This document shows, in pieces, positions 10,473-22,100 of a stretch of DNA of 64,000 nt; within the stretch, counting starts at the first letter, position 1; every line of letters begins with the position of its first letter. The notes below the pieces were generated by a model. That model was given only the letters and a program-made list of their open reading frames with translations. It did not search any database and was not told the DNA's origin. Position numbers and translations under genes: made by a program. This DNA comes from Tubiluchus corallicola (taxonomy: Eukaryota > Priapulida > Priapulimorpha > Priapulimorphida > Tubiluchidae), in NCBI GenBank assembly GCA_030141605.1, contig JAQGDQ010000745.1, positions 31,001 to 95,000 on the forward strand, in the 5' to 3' direction.

Positions 10473-10673
10473 GGTGATGTGTGGTCCCAGGTGTTAATTA
10501 ATCACAGCGTGCACTATCTGTATGGATTGTCGGTTCTCTGCATCTTGGCCATGACAACTAAAAGTGTAATAGCGTAGATATAATTACTAGAGTCAGTGCC
10601 AGCACCTGTGTTTGAGGGATAACAACAATTATTTTAACAATTTGTTATTTCGATTGTTTGGTTAGGGTTAAGG
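10473..10673. other. 5' flank of aftiphilin
   Basis: Presumed 5' UTR and promoter side of aftiphilin (transcribed leftward). No TATA box is obvious. AAAGTGTAATAGCG at about 10562 resembles the terminal repeat of the element at 43700-44670 and may be a relic of it or coincidence. Confidence 0.3.
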
Positions 10674-11158
10674 CAGGGGTGTGCAAATTATCTGACTAGC
10701 CGGGCCACATTAAACTTACCCGCAATTCCTGCGGGCTACGGGCAGTTTGATCAAGGAGCCAAGTGCAGAAAGGCCTAATGTCGATTTTTTTTTTGCATCC
10801 GACCTGCGTACATCATTACTACTACACTCAAGAAACTATTTTAGAAGTTACTAAAATTTATATTACGAATCATATATTTCTACTTTCAGGACAGATAGTG
10901 GTAATTTCATTACAATGCATATTAGTAATGTGTATCACACAGTCTGTGTAGTACAGTGACATTAAGCTACAACTGTCTTGTAAGGGTTAATGGCATCCGA
11001 TCTAGTAGAAAAAACTACCCACACTATCTTTGGGATCGTGGCACGGACTTCAGCTGGATACACTCAATTAATCGCCCGGGCCGCACTTTCATTAGGTTGA
11101 CAAATCTCTTCGCGGGCCGCACAAATTCTCTCGGCGGGCCGCAATTTGCACACCCCTG
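10674..11158. mobile_element. hAT-type MITE family 1, copy A
   Basis: Starts CAGGGGTGTGCAAATTATCT and ends GCAATTTGCACACCCCTG, inverted termini of hAT style. The flanking 8 bp are GGTTAAGG (10666-10673) and GGTTAGGG (11159-11166), a target duplication with one change. The interior matches copy B at 12831-13330 over its whole length, including GGCCACATTAAACTT and CTCTTCGCGGGCCGCACAAA. No transposase frame. Confidence 0.9.
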
Positions 11159-11341
11159 GGTTAGGGTTTTCAAAGTTACTACTACACAGGTGGTCATTTT
11201 TTTATACGAGAAAGTCCCATGGACTGCCAAACGTGCAAACTTCCATCGAAACGGTACCCATCTGATGTGGTTTTGTAAGCAAAAAGTGTTTGGTAAATTG
11301 AGAAAAAATGTTATGGCCCTACTGTGAACCAATGTCAGGAG

Positions 11342-11787
11342 CAGTGGCAGCTCATGCATAGGCACTGTGGAACTGCAGCACCCCCTATTTTCACACAATA
11401 TTATTGATAATAATCAATAGATCTGTCTTCTTTAGTTCTTTCTCTGTACTTGTACGGAGGGGGTAGTAATGAATGCTTCATATCCCAGCACATGCCTGAA
11501 CCCAGGTAGAAAAAGTACTGTCGCTCATACAGTTTGCCGTCAGTTGTCACGTGCTTATCGTGAATGCATCAAGCTTGAACTGCGATAACTTAGACTATTA
11601 GTGAGCAAAAAAATTTTTTGTATAGGATTTTATCAAGTTTATGAATAAACTTTCATATGTTTGTTTGTTTAAAATTACAATTACAAAATTAAGATGACAC
11701 CTGTTTGTTTCATTTTACACAGTATTAAAACAATGGCTACAAATTTTGAAGCAGTACCCCAGTAATCTTAGCTACAAGCCGCCACTG
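11342..11787. mobile_element. Possible hAT-type MITE (CAGTGGC termini)
   Basis: Left end CAGTGGCAGCTCATGCATAG followed by GCAGCACCCCCTATTTTCAC; right end reads CAGTGGCGGCTTGTAGCTAA in reverse complement. These resemble widespread hAT termini. No matching 8-bp duplication is visible at the flanks, so boundaries or integrity are doubtful. Confidence 0.45.
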
Positions 11788-12830
11788 TTAATGAAGCCAA
11801 ATGAAACTCGTTCCTATCGACACACTTTTTGGACAATAAACAGCTTGACAAAAGCAGCTTTAGCAGTCAATAAACACAATGGAGGGAATGCAAAAGAGGT
11901 GATCAAAAAGTAGAACTGATGCTTCTTCTTTGTTTTTAGTGGTGCCAAATTGTGATTTAGCCTCAGAGTGGAGCGCGGGAGGGGGGGTGTACAAATGATA
12001 GGCGTCATTTCAAATTCTGCTATAGAAAAAGGGGGGATAGCTAGTCGATAATAAACTTAGTTTGCAAAATCTGCTAATCAAAACTAGTTTTCTTTACTTA
12101 AAAAATAGTACACACAACGTTTCTTTGCTGCAGTTTAAGCCTTTCTTTAGTCCTTGAAAACATACGCAGCGACAAATCTTAGTAACTGTGAGTCTTACTG
12201 ATAAGCAAGAAAGTAAAATCTTGTTTCAAGTGAATTAAAAGGTTTATATTACAGTTACGAGAAATTACTGCCATTTTAGTGTACATGAGTGCACCTGAAA
12301 TTGTGAGTATGTTTAACAAAAATATTTGACATTGTACGTAATGCTGGCACCAGGGCTGAGTCGGTTAGGCTTTTCAACTACCATTTTTAACGTTATTAAT
12401 TGGGGTTGGTTAATTGCTTAACCATTACCAATAACGTCATGCATATAGCATAATATCGAATACTGCCGTTTTTATTTCTCGACTGTTATGGTGTCAATAC
12501 ACACCTGCTGCGTGGCAGATAAGTAACTGTATTCAACTCCATTTTGAGAAGTTAATGTAACAGAGTTGCAGCAAGCAAAAATTAATCTCCTTGTAGAATT
12601 TTCTTTGAAAAATATCGAAATACTAACCGCATACATTTTAGTTAAATATATTTGTATTTCGTCTGTTTTCTTTCGCATTTTCATTTTTTTTTCAAATTAA
12701 TAGTTGACTCATTCTTTGCATGTCTAAGTGGTGTAGTTCAAATCTTGCACGCACCAGCAAGAATGTCAAACAAGGAGGCATCCTCGTAACATACGCAAGC
12801 GAAAAACTTTTTGTAATTCACCATTTAGAT
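11788..12830. other. Non-coding stretch, no gene seen
   Basis: AT-rich with a G7 run near 11980. A 70-codon minus-strand frame at 12472-12684 (containing CCNSVTLTSQNGVEYSYLS) could be an exon but matches nothing I recognise. Confidence 0.25.
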
Positions 12831-13330
12831 CAGGGGTGTGCAAATTATCTGACTAGCCGGGCCACATTAAACTTTCCCACAATTCCTGCGGGCCACAGGC
12901 AGTTTGATCAAGGAGCCAAGTACAGAAAGCCCTAGTAACGATTTTTTTGCATCCAACCTGCGTACATCATTATTACTGCACTCAAGAAACTATTTCAGAA
13001 GTTGTTAAAATTTATATTACAAACCATATATTTCTACTATCAGGACAGATAGTGGTAATTTCATTACAATGCATATTAGTAATGTGTATCACACAGTCTG
13101 TGTAGTACAGTGTTATTAAGCTACAACCATCTTGTAAGGGTTAATGGCATCCGATCTAGTAGAAAAAACTACCCGCAATATCTTTGGGATCGTGGCACGG
13201 ACTTCAATTGGATACACTAAATTAATCGCCTGGGCCGCACTTTCACTAGGTTGACAAATCTCTTCGCGGGCCGCACAAATTCTCTCGACGGGCCGCAAGT
13301 GGCCCGTGGGCCGCAATTTGCACATCCCTG
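12831..13330. mobile_element. hAT-type MITE family 1, copy B
   Basis: Termini CAGGGGTGTGCAAATTATCT and GCAATTTGCACATCCCTG. A perfect 8-bp target duplication ATTTAGAT flanks it (12823-12830 and 13331-13338). It lies in the same orientation as copy A, 1.7 kb away. It retains a short extra segment before the right end (GGCCGCAAGTGGCCCGT) absent from copy A. Confidence 0.95.
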
Positions 13331-13338
13331 ATTTAGAT

Positions 13339-14502
13339 GGTTCTTAGGCAACTAGATTAATTGAAACAATGTTGCAAATGGTACAATTTTATGTGAGCAA
13401 GACATTGCTAACTACATACTTGCAACTCAGAAAGGAAATTTGGTGGAAATGGCAATTTTGGGAAACTGGACCATGGTGGCCATGACCAAATCAAAATCTG
13501 TCAGTGTATGTGTAAAGTCCCGAGTCAGGAAAAAGCAGAAACAAGTCATAATAAAACCCCCTCTATATAGCAGAGTCGATACATGAATGATTGGCATAAA
13601 AGCTAGTAACCACCTGGGTATAATATTGGCTATGAGCCGTTTTACTAAGCATACTGCTACTGCTCATTTACTTCATACAGAAATGAGTGTGCATTCGGCT
13701 TCTTGCAGTGCTTCAAAGTACAAAAAACAATTTTTGACTCTATAATTAATGTAAATCTTTTTTTATTGTGAGAAGGTGACTGCACGTGGCTAAGACAACT
13801 ACGAAATTCTAGTACTAGCTGGTCTAGGTAGGAATTCGAACGGCAAATCAATATTTCCGTCACAGAGGTTATACTAATAGCGAGTGCAGTGCAATTTGAG
13901 TTAGCAAAAACTTTGGAATGCCAAAGACGTGCTCAGAGATGATATGAAAAAGAAAAACAGTTGACTCTGTAAAGTAAAAGTAAAAAACGCCAATTTCTAG
14001 TAATAGGCCAAAACGGTTTACAAATTTAAGAATCCTGTTGATTTTCACTGGTTTCCCTAAGTACTGTTGTTATAATCCTAGTAGCGTAATAATAATTAGT
14101 ACCTATCGTTTGCCGTGGCCTTACGTCCAAAGTAAAAAATACAAGATGTCAAAAATTCATTACATTTTCGGACTAAATCCACAAACTAAGCAAATTGTGC
14201 AAATTAAACTGCGGAAATCTTTGAAACCCAATCTGCTCGCGTCTTCGCGCAAGCTTTCTGTTTTCTTTTGTTTTTTTATGGAACCGTTCAATTCATCTGA
14301 ATCTGATAATTACAGTGCGTTAAAATTTGCCCAAAATAAAATATCACAAAACTACAGTGCACACGAAACAGATTTGTTCATTTTTAATAATGACAACGAT
14401 GGCAGATCTATAAAGAGCAATCATGAAACATTGGTATAATAATGTATATCACAATTTTGCTGTAATAGTAGAAAATTAGGAATACTGATGCGAATCTCTA
14501 CA
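13339..14502. other. Non-coding stretch, no gene seen
   Basis: AT-rich sequence. The longest plus-strand frame (about 14041-14439) is low in hydrophobic/charged pattern, has no splice context and resembles no family. I treat it as chance. Confidence 0.3.
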
Positions 14503-14707
14503 TTAAGGCAAGTGACATCAGCTGTTGCCAGTTACCATAGCCTCCGGCGAACTTTGGGGCTTAACTGAAATCTCCACAAGGCACCCCAATAACCAAGATG
14601 ATGGCTAGCTGTTTAAAGGCTGTAGTATTGCAATATTGCCAGCTGACATCCTTAAGGACTGGTTTCAGTTTGGAAGCCCAGTAATTTCTCGCTGACACTT
14701 GCCTTAA
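14503..14707. mobile_element. Short TIR element with TTAA ends
   Basis: TTAAGGCAAGTGACATCAGC at the left and GCTGACACTTGCCTTAA at the right form inverted termini (one-base gap at GTGaCA/GTGtCA). TTAA at both outer edges suggests a piggyBac-like target. 205 bp, no coding content. Confidence 0.6.
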
Positions 14708-15225
14708 TGCGCATAACAGCAAGTCCAACTATAATTATTTTAACTACTTCGGCACCATGTGGCCAATCCAGTTAATCACAGAAACCTGGTGAAACTTGGT
14801 AACAGCTGAGCATAGAAATAATAATTGGTTTCTGAAAAAACAACTCTCATAAATTAAAATGATAACCAATAACAAAATATGTAATCTCAAATAACTTCGA
14901 GACTTCAAATTCGTAATCCAATTATAATAAAGGTTATTGAAATTTCAAATTGCCTGAAAAAATCCAGTGAAGTAGATTGGACTAGACTACACATAATTTG
15001 TTCACATAAAACTTCCTTTTAGTCTTTGTTAATTCTTCTTCATGAATTTCTTATCTGACTGATGGCACTTTGCCTGGTATTATAATGCATTCTAGCCATA
15101 ATGGTAAAACTCTATTGTCTTTCCGTAATCACATAGGAAAATGATTATTAAAATACTTCTTACACTACAGTGAACATACCAAAGATATTATAACACTCTG
15201 ACAACAGTGCCGACAACAACAGCAA

Positions 15226-15490
15226 CATGGCAACAGCAGCAGCTGGTGCTTCCTATCAAGATCCCAACAATTTTATTATGCACTGCCCACTTTACCAACA
15301 AATCCGCCGAACCTAGTATATCTATCCTATAAATGAACTTTCTCGGAATAATATCCAAATACTACTATGTGGTGATATCTCACTTTTTCTTGATTCTAAC
15401 AATGCTATAGTATCCGCTAGCAGCCTAGCATTTCCTTTATTATACATTATGCGCAGTTTAATTAGATCTAAAATTAAATCTATGGTTCAT
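15226..15490 (+). pseudogene. LINE ORF2 tail fragment, broken
   Basis: Plus-strand translation gives YQDPNNFIMHCPLYQQIRRT, then an in-frame stop, then ILLCGDISLFLDSNN. This is the layout of the Cys/His tail of jockey/CR1-type LINE polymerases (...HFxxxCPxYxxIR...LLxG). It is a truncated inactive copy; the family assignment is approximate. Confidence 0.5.
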
Positions 15491-15499
15491 TAAAATCTC

Positions 15500-16130
15500 T
15501 GAATTCTAACTTACAGTGCAAATTCTTTACTCTCGCGTTCCCGTCACTCCAACACTTTCATCTTTCTTTTATTGGCTTCATTATCACTCATTCTCTTTTT
15601 GTAGCTTAACATCAACACCAAGCACTAGGGGTGAGCATCGAACGTTCGAGTTCGAACATTCGAATCGAATTCGAATGCTCGAATTCGATTCGAACGAGTT
15701 TTTTTAGTTCGAACTCGATTCGAATCCAAAACTATAGATGAGAATAATTCAGCACTTCAATCACATATGTTCCTGATCATTAAAATGATTGAAACATCAT
15801 GCAATTAGCATAATTTAGCTGTGATTTCTGCACACAACTTTAAACAAATTACTAGTCATTTTATTGCAGAGCAAAATCGAGTGATATGCTTGATCTTTGT
15901 ACGACTAATTTTTACTGGTGGTTCGAAAATCGTTCAGTCTCAATTCGAATTCGAAACACTGAACTTCGGTTCGATTAGAATTCGAAAGTCACAAATTCGG
16001 TTCGATTCGAATTCGCTTTCTGGTAGAGAATGCTCACCCCTGCCAAGCACATCATTACCAACTTTTGCACACCCGCTATTCAAAAAGAAGTTGCATAACT
16101 TTCTCATTCCCGCTTTGTTTAATGCATAAC
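15500..16130 (+). pseudogene. Possible LINE C-terminal frame interrupted by a MITE
   Basis: If the MITE at 15626-16042 and one copy of its 8-bp duplication are ignored, the flanking plus-strand frame reads through. It ends SLPTFAHPLFKKKLHNF and stops at 16129. The SLxxFxxxL spacing resembles the last residues of LINE ORF2. The inference rests on a short segment. Confidence 0.35.
15626..16042. mobile_element. hAT-type MITE family 2 (TTCGAA-rich), copy A
   Basis: Termini TAGGGGTGAGCATCGAACGT and GAATGCTCACCCCTG. A perfect 8-bp duplication CCAAGCAC is at 15618-15625 and 16043-16050. Both ends are packed with alternating TTCGAA/ATTCGA motifs, giving long imperfect palindromes. 417 bp, non-coding. 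Confidence 0.95.
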
Positions 16131-16496
16131 TAACAGTTCTTGTAATCGTGAACCCAACTTATGACGCATCTACTTGCGAAGAGTTATCAAGGACGTTTGG
16201 GTTAAAGAAATTACTTCCGAGTACAGCCAAATCCTAATTTCCAGTATGCCTCTTAGAATGAAGGCAGTGATTGAAAACTTCGGCGGCCATACAAAGTACT
16301 AAATTGTTCAAGGACTGTGACTATTTTTGGATAAAAACATACAAACTATGCTGTGGTATATTTATCTAGAAGAAAGAATTAATAGTTTTTAGATGGAACC
16401 GTGATAAACGATGGTTTTGTCAATTTTCATGAAAAAAATCACATTGGTCTTAAACTTTTGCAAATGATTGTACTTGCTGAAGAATAGCTTTTATAT

Positions 16497-16884
16497 TAGG
16501 GGTGAGTATCGAACGTTCGAATCGAATTCGATTCGAACGAGTTTTTTTTAGTTCGAACTCGATTCGAATCCAAAACTATAGATTCGAATAATTCAGCACT
16601 TCAATCACACTTGTTCTTTATCATTAAAACGATTGAAACATCATGCAATTAGCATAATTTAGCTGTGATTTCTGCACACAATTTTAAAGAAATTACTAGT
16701 CGTTTTATTGCAGAACAAAATCTAGTGATATGCATGATCTTTGTAAGACTAATTTTTGCTGGTGGTTCGAAAATGTTTCGATCTCAATTCGAATTCGAAA
16801 CACTGAAGTTCGGTTCGATTCGAATTCGAGTCACAAATTCGGTTCGATTCGAATTCGCTTTCCGGTAGAGAATGCTCACCCCTA
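16497..16884. mobile_element. hAT-type MITE family 2, copy B
   Basis: Begins TAGGGGTGAGTATCGAACGT and ends GAATGCTCACCCCTA. The flanks share TTTATAT, an imperfect 8-bp duplication. Its centre is closely similar to copy A (AGCACTTCAATCACA, GCAATTAGCATAATTTAGCT). Same orientation, 455 bp downstream of copy A. Confidence 0.9.
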
Positions 16885-17527
16885 TTTATATAGGTTATAT
16901 CTGTTACCCTATCAGCAATTACCCATTGTTTTTTATGATAAACATATTTATGTTTGTAGTGTTTCTTATCAAATAAAAATATTGTTTTAACTAACAGCAG
17001 CAGTGAGACAACAACAATAAAAGACGAGCAACAATGAATTTCAAATAGAAGCCTCACAATGAAAAAAATACCATATAAGACGGGTAGTATACTTCAGTAG
17101 TATATTGAAAGAAATGCACCAACAAAAACAAATACGTGTATATTACAGTTTATACAGTTTTAAAAATAACAGTGACATTATTCAACGGCCGAGGGCAGGC
17201 AAAAAATAAAATACGCTATTTGTTCTATAAAAATTGTAGTCACAGACTAGATGTTTCCAAAAACAAAAGAACGGCAACTGATCATTACAAAGTACAAACA
17301 CGCTGTAGTTCGTTATTTGCAATTAATTTCTCATGGTTGCTTTCAGTTTTGCCTGTAGAAGGATGCATAATGTTAGGTGACAATTCACAAACTGACAAAA
17401 ACAGGACAAGTGCTTTGCCTGGTTTGAAGAATAACTGTAAAACTACAAAAGTAACCCTAAAATAGTTTTGGAAGGAGTAATGACACAAAATCAATAAGAA
17501 AATATGAAAACTGCCTATCCAGTAACA
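16885..17527. other. Non-coding stretch, no gene seen
   Basis: AT-rich; frames on both strands (for example 17136-17465) show no family signal and no convincing splice context. Confidence 0.3.
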
Positions 17528-18285
17528 TTAACTCTTTCAGGACCGCACCATTCAAAATAGGTTCTGTAGGGCCCATGACTTTTCTGCTACTGTATGAGCA
17601 CAGACATAACTAAATGACTACAAATTAGGCACTGTTCTATGCGAGAGAAGATTGGTTATCCAACCATGCTATTTGTTTAAACATTTATGAGTGATTTAAT
17701 TGGCTAAGTTTAAGTAAAACACGTCATTTCAGGCACTCCAACTTAGCCTATTGAGTAGCTTGGTCTGGTGTACATTTGCGTGATCGTATACAATATAATT
17801 GATCACCTGCTTGCTCCAGCCCAAGATGTGTAGCTCTGCTGCTATTCCAGGAAAAACTAACCGATCAGCCAATGACAAATTAAGATCGATTCGTCTTTTA
17901 ACAGAAATTTCTCCTTAAAATAGTGTAGATTTGAGGATAAAGTGTAATCCAGGACAAAGTGTAATCCTGACTATCCAGACACAGGTCAGAATCTTTTGTC
18001 TGGATACTTGAATTTTCTGCATTAGCCAATGTCACACAAGTGGATACTGTACATTGTTACAGTGCAAAAATTTCAGTTAAAGAAAGCTTCTTTCAACTTA
18101 TTCATCAAAAATCGATTTTTAATTTGTCTAAGATAAGCAAATGCATTTCATGGATGAAAATTCATTGTGTGAGGAGTAGAAACCTAGAAAAAGCATCACA
18201 TATAATGTAATCGCTGCTTAGTGAGAGCACTTTTTCATGAAGCCATGCAAAATGCAGCAAACGCTTACGGTGCTGAAGGAGTTAA
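17528..18285. mobile_element. piggyBac-type MITE, full copy
   Basis: TTAACTCTTTCAGGACCGCA at the left and CGGTGCTGAAGGAGTTAA at the right give inverted termini anchored in TTAA, the piggyBac target. The interior (ATGACTTTTCTGCTACTGTA, then TATCCAATC and GCATTTATGAGTG blocks) recurs at 33601-34095 and 61935-62500. 758 bp, no transposase. Confidence 0.85.
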
Positions 18286-18388
18286 CATACACAGTCAATT
18301 ATAATTACATTAACAAGCATTTAATTGGATGTAATTAATGAATAAAAAATGTTTGACTTTTTGCAAGTGATCAGTCAACATAGAATAA

Positions 18389-18735
18389 GCCACAGCTGGG
18401 GAGATCTGGCTGGTCATCGTCACCTAGTATAGCCACAGCTGGCGGAGATCTGGCTGGTAATCGTCACCTAGTATAGCCACAGCTGGCAGAGATCTGGCTG
18501 GTCATCGTGACCTAGTATAGCCACAGCTGGTGGAGATCTGGCTGGTCATTGTGACCTAGTATAGCCACAGCTGGCGGAGATCTGGCTGGTCATTGTGACC
18601 TAGTATAGCCACAGCTGGCGGAGATCTGGCTGGTGATCGTGACCTAGTATAGCCACAGCTGGCGGAGATCTGGCTGGTCATCGTGACCTAATATAGCCAC
18701 AGCTGGCGGAGATCTGACTGGTCATTGTGACCTAG
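18389..18735. repeat. Minisatellite, 43-bp unit, eight copies
   Basis: Unit GCCACAGCTGGCGGAGATCT then GGCTGGTCATCGTGACCTAG, with only point differences between copies. Each unit contains the CAGCTG E-box palindrome. The array lies about 410 bp beyond the NEURL4 stop codon. Confidence 0.95.
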
Positions 18736-19145
18736 AAGCTGCTAATCTAATAAGATGAATAGACACTAAACAGTGATGCAAGACTAACAATAAAAGCAGT
18801 GAAATATCGAATATCATAAAAAACTGTAAGCTTTTGTTTGTATGTTTTTTCTTAATGTGCCGCACACTTTCGTAGTAGAAACTAGACATTCATTTCCACT
18901 TAGCACAGAAAGACTATGAAATACATTTCTGGAGCTTTCAAAACCAGCATTTTAAGTTAAATGATAATTTGTGTGTAATTCCAGCAAGACTTGAAACTGT
19001 CACGCTATACACACGAGTCAATATCAAAAACTAAACTCAACAACCTGCATGGCTGCCACAAATTAATCACAAAAAAAGAATATTCATATCCAACAAAGAC
19101 TGACTAGATTTCTTAAGCATGAAGTACTAATTCTCTGTTGAGCAC
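18736..19145. other. 3' flank of NEURL4
   Basis: Presumed 3' UTR on the minus strand. No canonical AATAAA on that strand is obvious here. Confidence 0.3.
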
Positions 19146-22100
19146 CTACTCAAGCCTTACTAGAAGGCCATACAGAGCAGTTGCTCCCCTTTCTTTTGTA
19201 AACCACTCGATTTCATTGTTGCTGAAATGCGGATCGATCGCGTGGTTGACTCCAATCGATTGAGGTCCAACTCGGTAACAGCCGGGCCGTACGCACACTT
19301 GGAATGCGACTCTAACCTGAGTCTGTTTCTTCGAGTCGATGTCGGTCCACTCCTGTCGAGTCGCAAACAAATCGTTATCGATATAACGAATGGATGGAGA
19401 CAAAAATATCTGACTGATGTCCTCTTTGCTTTTGTATTTTCCGCGAGAAGCGTATGGAGTGAGCGCCTTTCCGCCTAAAGCCACGTCGCCCGGAAGAAGT
19501 AATTCTCCGTGGTCGAGTATTTTTCTGATGGCGGCGATGCGCGTACCATGAAACGCAACATGCCAATTTTCACTTGCATTAATGTTTTCAAATCGCGGGG
19601 CAATCCGCAGGCCAAACCGGCACCAGCCAAAAGGAACCGTGTAGTCTTTAGGCGGGTCTCCTCCTTTGATGCACCGACTGTCTTCTTGGATGCTATAACA
19701 TTTTTCGCAGAAACACACATTCTTTTCCGGACAGAAATACACAGCGGGTAAGCCAAGAAGATCAACAAAGACCGAGCAGGCTTTCATATAATCACAGTTT
19801 TCCACTGGCCTTGCTTCAATGGTTCGTTGAGGTGTAACTTTCTCCGTCTTGTTACTCTCGATGTCTGCCTTTTCCTTGTCCTCTCCTTGCTGAGAAGTCG
19901 AAGAACTGCTATCGTCAGACGCCGCGTCATTTGTCACAATGCTCACCTGATTGCAACGACCATAGAGATCGACTAGGACAAAACACAACCCCGGCAAATC
20001 CGTCGCAGCCACGCCTCGGTCCACACCATTCACGTACATGTGCAGACTGTTATGGTAATCGATTAGCAACCCTACCCTACCGCTTGTTAAAGTATCTAAA
20101 TCTGGCCCATAGCACTCTTTTATCTTTGCCTTATTATGAAAAACAGATTGGCCCTGTATGATCCACACGGCTCCTTCCATCGAGACTGCATTACTGGGAA
20201 AGACAATTTTGTCCAAATGTGTACCGACAATGCCAACGCGCAGTCCGGAAGACCATCTGGAGTTTGACTGGTTAATCTCAATTTCAAACAACTGCTGTCT
20301 CACAAGCGGCTGATTGCAGACAGCTATAGCTTGATCATATCCGGCCTTTCTCGTAGCCGTGCGATTGCGATTGGACAGATTGATGTTCCGTCCGTGTCTA
20401 TTGTGAAAGACGTGCGAAATCGGCGCTTTCGTGTCGACGTCTCCATCTTCGTCGAACGCCTCTCGGTTCAGAAAGTGCACAAGTGGCGCACGAGGACTCA
20501 CAAGAGGAACTTCAGCTATGGAGTTGCTTACGATGCTGATGCCGTCAACCGTGCCGTAAACATCAACAAGGGCGTGCACTTTCTTCGGTATATGCGTAGC
20601 TGCAACTCCCATGTCTTCACTGTTTACGAACAAGTGCAGCGTGCCGTCCGAGCATACCATAACTCCAACTTTCGTGCCGACTTCAACGCGATGTAAAGAA
20701 GGGACAAAGTTTTCCTTGAGAACCACATTGTTTCGCAAAACGCTCGAGCCGCTTATTAGCCAGGTAACTTTTGATTTGTTATCTGCAAACTCTTTAGCAG
20801 ATGCGGGCAGACTAGAATTAGGCATGTTGTCGTGAATGGTGAACGTCGTCACACCAATTTCTAGTGAACCTGAGTACAGTTGAGTCATTGAGTCCACTTG
20901 TATTTCGAATAGCTCATCCAATTTCATAGGATGAGAGCTGAAAACCAAACCACAATTATAGTTTTTCTGCCTCACAGCAGAACATGCCCCATTTTTCAGG
21001 AGTATGTTTTTCCCGGTACACATGCACAGACGATGAGTAATTTCAGCTGTGAGACGCGCTGGTGACACGTCAGTTTGCATGAGCTCCAGCACGTGATTCT
21101 GTGGTTGCACCGGTTTACTGTTCTGATTTAGAATCGTAACTTGAGCACACTGCCCGTACAAATCTATCACAGCATACACACCTTTAATATCACCTTTACC
21201 GGGAGGAACATCTGTACAGGCAACCCCCATATCAGCGCCGTTCACGTAAAAGTGCAGAGTACCGTCTGCCAAACGGCTCATGCCGATGCGGGATCCGACC
21301 ATCAAAGTGTCCAGATCGCAGGCGTAACCATTGCGAATGGTTGTTCCATCTTGCATGATGGCCGACCCGCTCAGCATCCAAGTTTCATAATCTATGTCGG
21401 TCATCGTGTTAGGAAACTCTAGCTGATCCGGTCTGATCGTCGTTACTCCGGCCTCTATAGACCCCGACCAACGCTCCACCATTTTTTCGATAACCACCTC
21501 GAACATTTCGCCATCTTTTAGCGGTCGCTTGGACGTGACGATGGCATCGTTGAATTCGCCGTGAGCATTTGGCCGGGAGGCCGTTAATCCATTGTTAGTG
21601 ATTGTTGCATTACGACCATGAAGATGGTGGAACTGCAGTGGCTCTTCCTCTTCCTCTGCGACCGCTTCGTCATTAGCATCAGCAGTTTGATCTACGTCTT
21701 CTATTGTTGACACGGGTATCAGGGATGTTGCCGAATGATCAACAATATGAGCTTTTGCTGCCTGGCCATATAAGTCTATCACTCCGTAGACATTCTCCGG
21801 CACGTCTGTGGCAGCGCATCCCTGATCGACGGAATTTACGTAAAAATGCACGTTTCCGTTGTTCTTTCTCAACACGCCGACGGTGTCGCCACATTTTAGA
21901 CGATCGAGATTTTGGCCGTATTCTTCCAGCACGGTCGTACCGTTGTGCATGACGCCGTTGCCGGTCATCATCCACGTTCCGCTGCGAATGTTCGTCATGG
22001 TGGCGGGGAAGTCCAGATCTAGCGGCAAATGAGTCGTTACACCAATTTCGATGGAACCGGCCCATTTATCTATGATCTGATCGACGGCAATTTCAAACAT

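Noticed and set aside
10660-10673. Interstitial telomere repeat (GGTTAGGGTTAAGG)
   Set aside because: Only about one and a half TTAGGG units, and the similar GGTTAGGG at 11159 is the MITE target duplication.
15516-15707. 63-codon plus frame entering the TTCGAA MITE
   Set aside because: Its C-terminal half is MITE sequence. Only the flank may be LINE-derived, and it is described as such.
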